Shown here: one piece after another, positions 59,445 to 64,000 of the stretch
Layout of the letters: the number at the start of each line of letters is the position of its first letter
Numbering within the stretch: position 1 is the stretch's first letter
Source of the DNA: Mixophyes australis
Taxonomy: Eukaryota; Chordata; Amphibia; Anura; Limnodynastidae
NCBI GenBank assembly: GCA_036250195.1
Contig: JAVHZZ010000005.1
Span: forward strand, 132,085,199 to 132,149,198
Direction of reading: 5' to 3'
Length of the DNA stretch: 64,000 nt
Position numbers and translations under genes: made by a program
The notes under the pieces: generated by a model
Seen by the model: only the letters and a program-made list of their open reading frames with translations
Told to the model about the DNA's origin: nothing
The model's database searches: none

Positions 59445-60886
59445 ACAAATTTGCGTATCTTTAATAAGGCCTTTCTCACTTGTACATGGAGTTCTACCAT
59501 ATTATATGTATTGGAAACCTTTGCATAAACCCCTAATTCTGAGTTTTATACTAAAAGTTAAATGGATCTTGTATATACACATCTTTCATATTGTATGTAA
59601 ACCACATTGCTAAACAACGCTACTCAGAATTATACTGATACATTCTCACATTGATCGGCAGAAGTGGCAGAAAATAGAGCTAGCTAACTTTTACAATAGA
59701 CACACTTTAGATCTTAATACATACTTTTCAAGAACAAAATTACTGATTACACACGCACAAGTGTGTTTGGGAGTATTAAAGTACTTTTATTGTTTTCAAA
59801 TAAGCATTGTCTAAGCAATTGTGTTGGGTTTCCAAAGCACAAAGTAATTTACTTTAGCAGATGCAAAATTTAACAATACAATACATGATTATAATACAAT
59901 ACAGCCAATACCAAAAGATACATACATACCGCTGCGCTCGCTTGCGCTAGCTGCGCTCCCACTGGTACCAGCGTACAGTACTTCACTCCAGAATACTGTG
60001 GTCAGAGAATGACTGCCTTGGTACCAGATAGAGCTGTATTATCTACACTCAGTGTTACAGTGAAAACAATGCAGATGGTGTGGCTTGCTTCTATTGGTCC
60101 AGGTATCAGTAAGGTCCAGAGTGCTGCAGGTCATAGGCCAGTTCAAACCAAAATATCCAAAGGTGTGGGGTCATCTCTCCACGGGTTGTGCTCTGACTTT
60201 CCTGCCAAAACTCCAGTTTCAACTAGTCTATTAGCATTTTACAGTTGGTATCACTCTGATCATTTATCCCCTAACATCAATAACTAGAGTATGCCATCTC
60301 TTCGGTGAATGAATCGGACAACTGCTGACGAATAGGGGATTACAATGACACCAAACATGACACAGTTCCTGCAACGTGAACCTCAAATAAACTAAATACT
60401 ATCTGCTCATAAATCACTAATAGAACGGAACCAATTAGGGCCTCCAACATTCCAGGATCTAGACAAGCAGCAACTGATCTAATGAAGACAGCAGCCACAG
60501 GTGGTGAAAGTGACAAGAACAGGTAGGAGGGAGCTGGACAGTCTGTCAACTGTCCTGATTCTGGTGGGGCAGTCCCGAATTTGGGTGACTGTCTTGCTTA
60601 GTCAGGATTTGATCCAACAACAAGGACAGTTAGGAGGTATGTCTCGCCTTCCCACTGCACTGCTCATGAAGGCAGGGATGTATGCAACTAACAGTAGTGC
60701 ACACAGATTTGCCTGTGTATTTGTCTAATATGTATCTAACATGTTAACCCTCCTATCTTAAGTGCCACAGGCCCCCCAGAGCCTTATTTCAGCTCTGACA
60801 ATACTTTAGTGTTCTTCCATTGCCTGCCTTCTACCTTGCATTAGTCTATTAGACTATTTTTAGATCACATTGTAGAACATATAGCC
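59445..60886. other. DNA without genes, end of first duplication copy
   Basis: AT-rich, 1.4 kb. An inverted-looking pair around 60500-60640 (cagtctgtcaactgtcc, ggacagttaggagg) may be a small decayed MITE; nothing else supportable. Confidence 0.4.
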
Positions 60887-62233
60887 AGCCCTCAATACAC
60901 TGACAATAATATTAATCCTTGTACTTAGTATACCACCAACAAAACCTTGGAATAGCTATCCCCTTCACTTATGCCATTGTCTGCCAACCCTCCCTGCATT
61001 GTTATTAAGTCAAACCAGCACCAATTGTTACAAAATAAGTGTTTTCTTGCAGATGCTTGCAGAATTTCACCTTTGTGGTGATCGCAGTGGAAAGCCATTT
61101 ATTATAAGGATTATTTTTAATGCCTTGTTTTTGAAACACACAGTACACATATTCATATATTATACACAGAGAAATTTGACTGGTAGTTTCAGAGCATCAG
61201 GGAAAGATGCTAAAGTGCAACATATGCTGCTCTGGCAGACTGCTCAAATCCAATTGTGCCAACATGTTTTGTAATAGTTAAACTTATTAAACAAAGTCAG
61301 AAATGTTTCTATGAAGGAAATTGTGGAAGGCTGTGTTAGTAGGCAGCTAAACTAGCTTGAGCACAGAGGTATAATCCAGTCGCAAATCATCCAAAAGGTT
61401 TCATGTATTTTTATAGCACAAGACTGGCAGCTTTTTCCCTACATAGAGATGACCCACAGTGTCTTCACATCCAGGTTTTCCTAAATGTTGCTACAACCAA
61501 ATTCCAGTAGTTCTAAATTCCGCCTACTTTTGTGTTGGCCCCACCTACAGTTGACTTGGTCCTACCCACATGAGGCCACTTTAAGAATATTTTGAAGGGT
61601 CACTTTAAGTTCCCAATCTACCCTTGCTGGGAAGTATGCAGTAGGTTGAAGCAAAATCTCACAGGTCAGACCAGAAAGGAGTTAGTGTAGGACATTGTCA
61701 CCAAATATGTAGGAAAGATCCTGTTATATGGACAAATTCGCCAACACCTTCTGGACGAGTCAAGACATTTTTTAGGTACTTTGGTAGGAAACAAGTACCA
61801 CCAATATAAAAGCTTATAAGCATTTTCTTTCAGTTTTACACAAATGGAACAACAGGCAGTGTTGGTTCTGATTTCTTCCCAGTCACCAAGATCTGCCTCC
61901 CAAGCCCGCTCATGAGAGTCCCTGTTTCCTGTGCTAGAGGCTTTAAATTCCCAATATAGAAGGGATATGAGGCTTTTATTTGAATGGCCTGGTAGTTATG
62001 TGTGTGTTTGTAGTAGAGTGAAAATTTTATAGTTAGAGATATTGGTAAAAAAATTGTTAGGGAATTTTGATTTTAGGTCATCAAATGAAGGGAAGGATCC
62101 TTAGTAATATCGCTAAGATACTAAATTACAGCCTTCCTCCAGGATTCAAATGATGTGAAAATGCATCCATGTGGGAGTTTTGGGTTTTTATAGAGTGGTA
62201 TGATCAGGCTCGGGTCCAATTTAAACTTTAGAT

Positions 62234-62584
62234 TTATGCAGTCCCAGAGAGACAGCAAGTGAGCCACAATGGGAGCCACAAGAGAGAGGAGACGTAGGAG
62301 ATGCCCAGACGTTCCGCTTCGAATTGTGCCCAGATTCTAGTGGGACTAGTAGAGTTCCATAAAACACACTGAGCAAGTTGCACTACTAGACAATAATTTT
62401 TAAAGTTGGGGACTGCAAGGACTCCATGGCGCATCGATCTCTGCAGGATGAGAAGTTTGACTGTGGGGCGTTTCTTGCCCCACATAAATTGTGAGGTATA
62501 GTGTTGTAATAATTTAAATTCATGAGGGGGGATGCAAATCGGCAGAGCTTGGAAAAGATAAAGAAATCGTTGTAATATATTCAT
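62234..62584 (-). pseudogene. L1/Tx1-like LINE fragment, second copy
   Basis: Open for 116 codons on the minus strand: YLFQALPICIPPHEF, then FMWGKKRPTVKLLILQRS, then GVLAVPNFKNYCLVVQLAQC. This corresponds to the conserved region after the reverse transcriptase in L1/Tx1 ORF2. No endonuclease or catalytic motifs are present, so it is a short remnant. It is slightly more intact than the first copy. Confidence 0.65.
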
Positions 62585-62812
62585 TTTGACTGATTTATAT
62601 GCCTAATTCAGGAGATACGGTGCTGATCCCAATTTTCCAGGTGAGATTTGGCTTGTTAGAGCAGATTAGGGCAATTGGCTTGGAAGAGCTGACTGTATTG
62701 TTTGGTACTATAAACTCTTAAATAATTAACTGTTCTCTGATGCCATTTAAATGGGAAGTGTTGAGTAAGGCTAGATATGATTGTATCTGAAAGGTAAAAA
62801 TTTTGTGTTTTT

Positions 62813-63140
62813 GGTCCTGTTTCATCAAGGTACGCAAACGCAACCAGATACGGATAATCCGGTAGTCGTCTCTGCGCATGCACGAAAAACGGGACTCGAG
62901 CAACGTAAAGCACCACATACGATGCTCAAACACAGCAGATACGGCACTCAAAAGCAACTCAAACGCAAACTCCATTAGAAATACATTTGAGTTGGTGGCT
63001 GACCACTTGAGAAGAAAGGGGTGGGAATTGGAGGAGAGTGGGCGCGGACTGGGTGGAGATGAGAGATCACTTGAGTAAATTAGCGTTATGGATTTTAATT
63101 TAAGCACAGTAGGCGTTCCCTCTCTGCGCTTAAGATAAAC
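62813..63140 (+). mobile_element. Harbinger-type MITE, second duplication copy
   Basis: Same sequence as 57572-57900 at a 5241-bp offset, with a few substitutions. Confidence 0.65.
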
Positions 63141-63321
63141 TGACGTCACTCATGCCTCAAATCCTTGATAAAAGTTAAGGAAGCTCTGGGTCATGTTTAA
63201 GTCCAGAACAACTAGCGAAAAAAACTATTAAATGCTGTTAAAAGCATACTTTGCGTATATGCACAACAAACATACCTAGCAATACAGACATTTTTTCGTT
63301 TCTATATAAATTTTTACAATT

Positions 63322-63325
<4 letters not shown>

Positions 63326-63373
<48 letters not shown>
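63326..63373. repeat. (TA)n microsatellite
   Basis: About 24 dinucleotides. Confidence 0.95.
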
Positions 63374-63375
<2 letters not shown>

Positions 63376-63665
63376 ATCAAATGTTCCATTACTGTGTTTA
63401 TTTGTGTAAAAGAAGCCTCTTTTCCTTACAGACACCTTGGTAAAAAATGCCCCTGTCAAATGTAAGATGTTTGATGTTATTTTGGCCCTTCGCCCTCAAT
63501 CCGGAAGTGCCGGTATGCCGGATTTAGCTAGCTTAATATAGCGCCCTCTGCTGCTTGCTGGGTCTTCAGTAAAGAGGACTTTCTTTTAAACGCCTGTACA
63601 CTGCATCTTGGAATGCTTGCCACATATCTTCTCTGGATTATGGGGATCAACTTTGATACATACTT

Positions 63666-63669
<4 letters not shown>

Positions 63670-63709
<40 letters not shown>
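63670..63709. repeat. (TA)n microsatellite at the indel site
   Basis: Occupies the place of the 415-bp insertion of the first copy. Confidence 0.95.
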
Positions 63710-63711
<2 letters not shown>

Positions 63712-63779
63712 TGGACATTACTCCTATACATTACAGCTATCTGTTACAACACACTTCATGTATGCAGGAATGGCTTGCT

Positions 63780-64000
63780 CAGTGCATTCCCCATTTATTC
63801 CGGCTGCCGGAATGGAGTGCAGACTGCATTCCCCATTCATTCCGGCTGCCGGAATGGAGTGCAGACAGTATTTTAGTTCCGTAATGGAGTGCAGACTGCA
63901 TTCCCCATTCATTCCGGCTGCCGGAATGGAGTGCAGACAGTATTTTAGTTCCATAATGGAACGCAGACTGCATTCCCCATTCATTCCGGCTGGCGGAATG
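63780..64000. repeat. Palindromic minisatellite, third locus (truncated by window)
   Basis: Same units as 58915-59430: cattccggctgccggaatg with gagtgcagactgcattcc. Confidence 0.92.

Larger units (their letters stand above)
55646..60886. repeat. Segmental duplication, first copy (about 5.24 kb)
   Basis: Matches the sequence from 60887 onward at an offset of 5241 bp for the first 2.7 kb, with only a few differences per 100 bases by eye. The two copies abut, so this looks like a direct tandem duplication. Its left breakpoint is inside the element at 55349-56396. Confidence 0.85.
60887..64000. repeat. Segmental duplication, second copy (continues past the window)
   Basis: Repeats 55646 onward, including the right part of the 55349 element (to 61629), one shortened array junction, the L1-like fragment, the Harbinger MITE, the (TA)n tract and the palindromic minisatellite. 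Small indels distinguish it (for example an extra accagaaagga-like block near 61671 and ccaggattcaaa near 62139). Confidence 0.88.

Overview
This window looks like intergenic DNA from a large, repeat-rich vertebrate genome, most likely an amphibian. That reading rests on the mix of transposons: hAT, Harbinger, an L2-type LINE with an (ATA)n tail, a chromodomain Ty3/gypsy element and L1/Tx1-like fragments, plus solo LTRs and abundant minisatellites. The species call is inference. I found no intact host gene; nearly all recognisable coding sequence belongs to decayed mobile elements.

Layout. 1-12775 is a satellite array of two alternating monomers (about 78 and 83 bp) with higher-order duplications. 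It runs into 12776-15792, the broken minus-strand remnant of a hAT transposon. The satellite monomer matches a short segment near the 3' end of that hAT family, so the array appears to be an expansion inside the transposon. A second, nearly complete hAT of the same family (16293-20782, plus strand, 8-bp target duplication) sits head-to-head with the first, about 500 bp away. 21493-21844 is a small hAT-type MITE with a long hairpin. 22016-26222 is an L2-type LINE (minus), 5'-truncated and split by a 1.7-kb solo LTR (22995-24689). 26650-26935 is another MITE. 28590-31404 holds a palindromic minisatellite, a GC/GA-rich non-autonomous element, a solo gypsy-type LTR and a Harbinger MITE.

31569-42162 carries the two convergent genes of a Harbinger/PIF transposon: a DDE nuclease (plus, two or more exons) and a Myb/SANT-like accessory protein (minus, three exons). 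The second gene is split by a 2-kb non-autonomous hAT (39237-41238). A chromodomain Ty3/gypsy element (42591-47403), with an almost deleted 3' LTR and a substituted integrase residue, and a second non-autonomous hAT (47828-49642) follow. An unassigned pair of exon-like segments lies at 49999-50890 and a Harbinger-type terminus ends near 52593.

52600-55348 is an array of about 300-bp units, interrupted by a palindromic MITE and by a transposon at 55349-56396. From 55646 to the end of the window a unit of about 5.24 kb is tandemly duplicated (second copy from 60887). It contains an L1-like fragment, a Harbinger MITE and the same palindromic minisatellite seen at 28.6 kb.

The most interesting biology is satellite birth: the sequence shows a transposon's subterminal segment and a >12.7-kb higher-order satellite side by side, with a second family member that retains the single-copy state.
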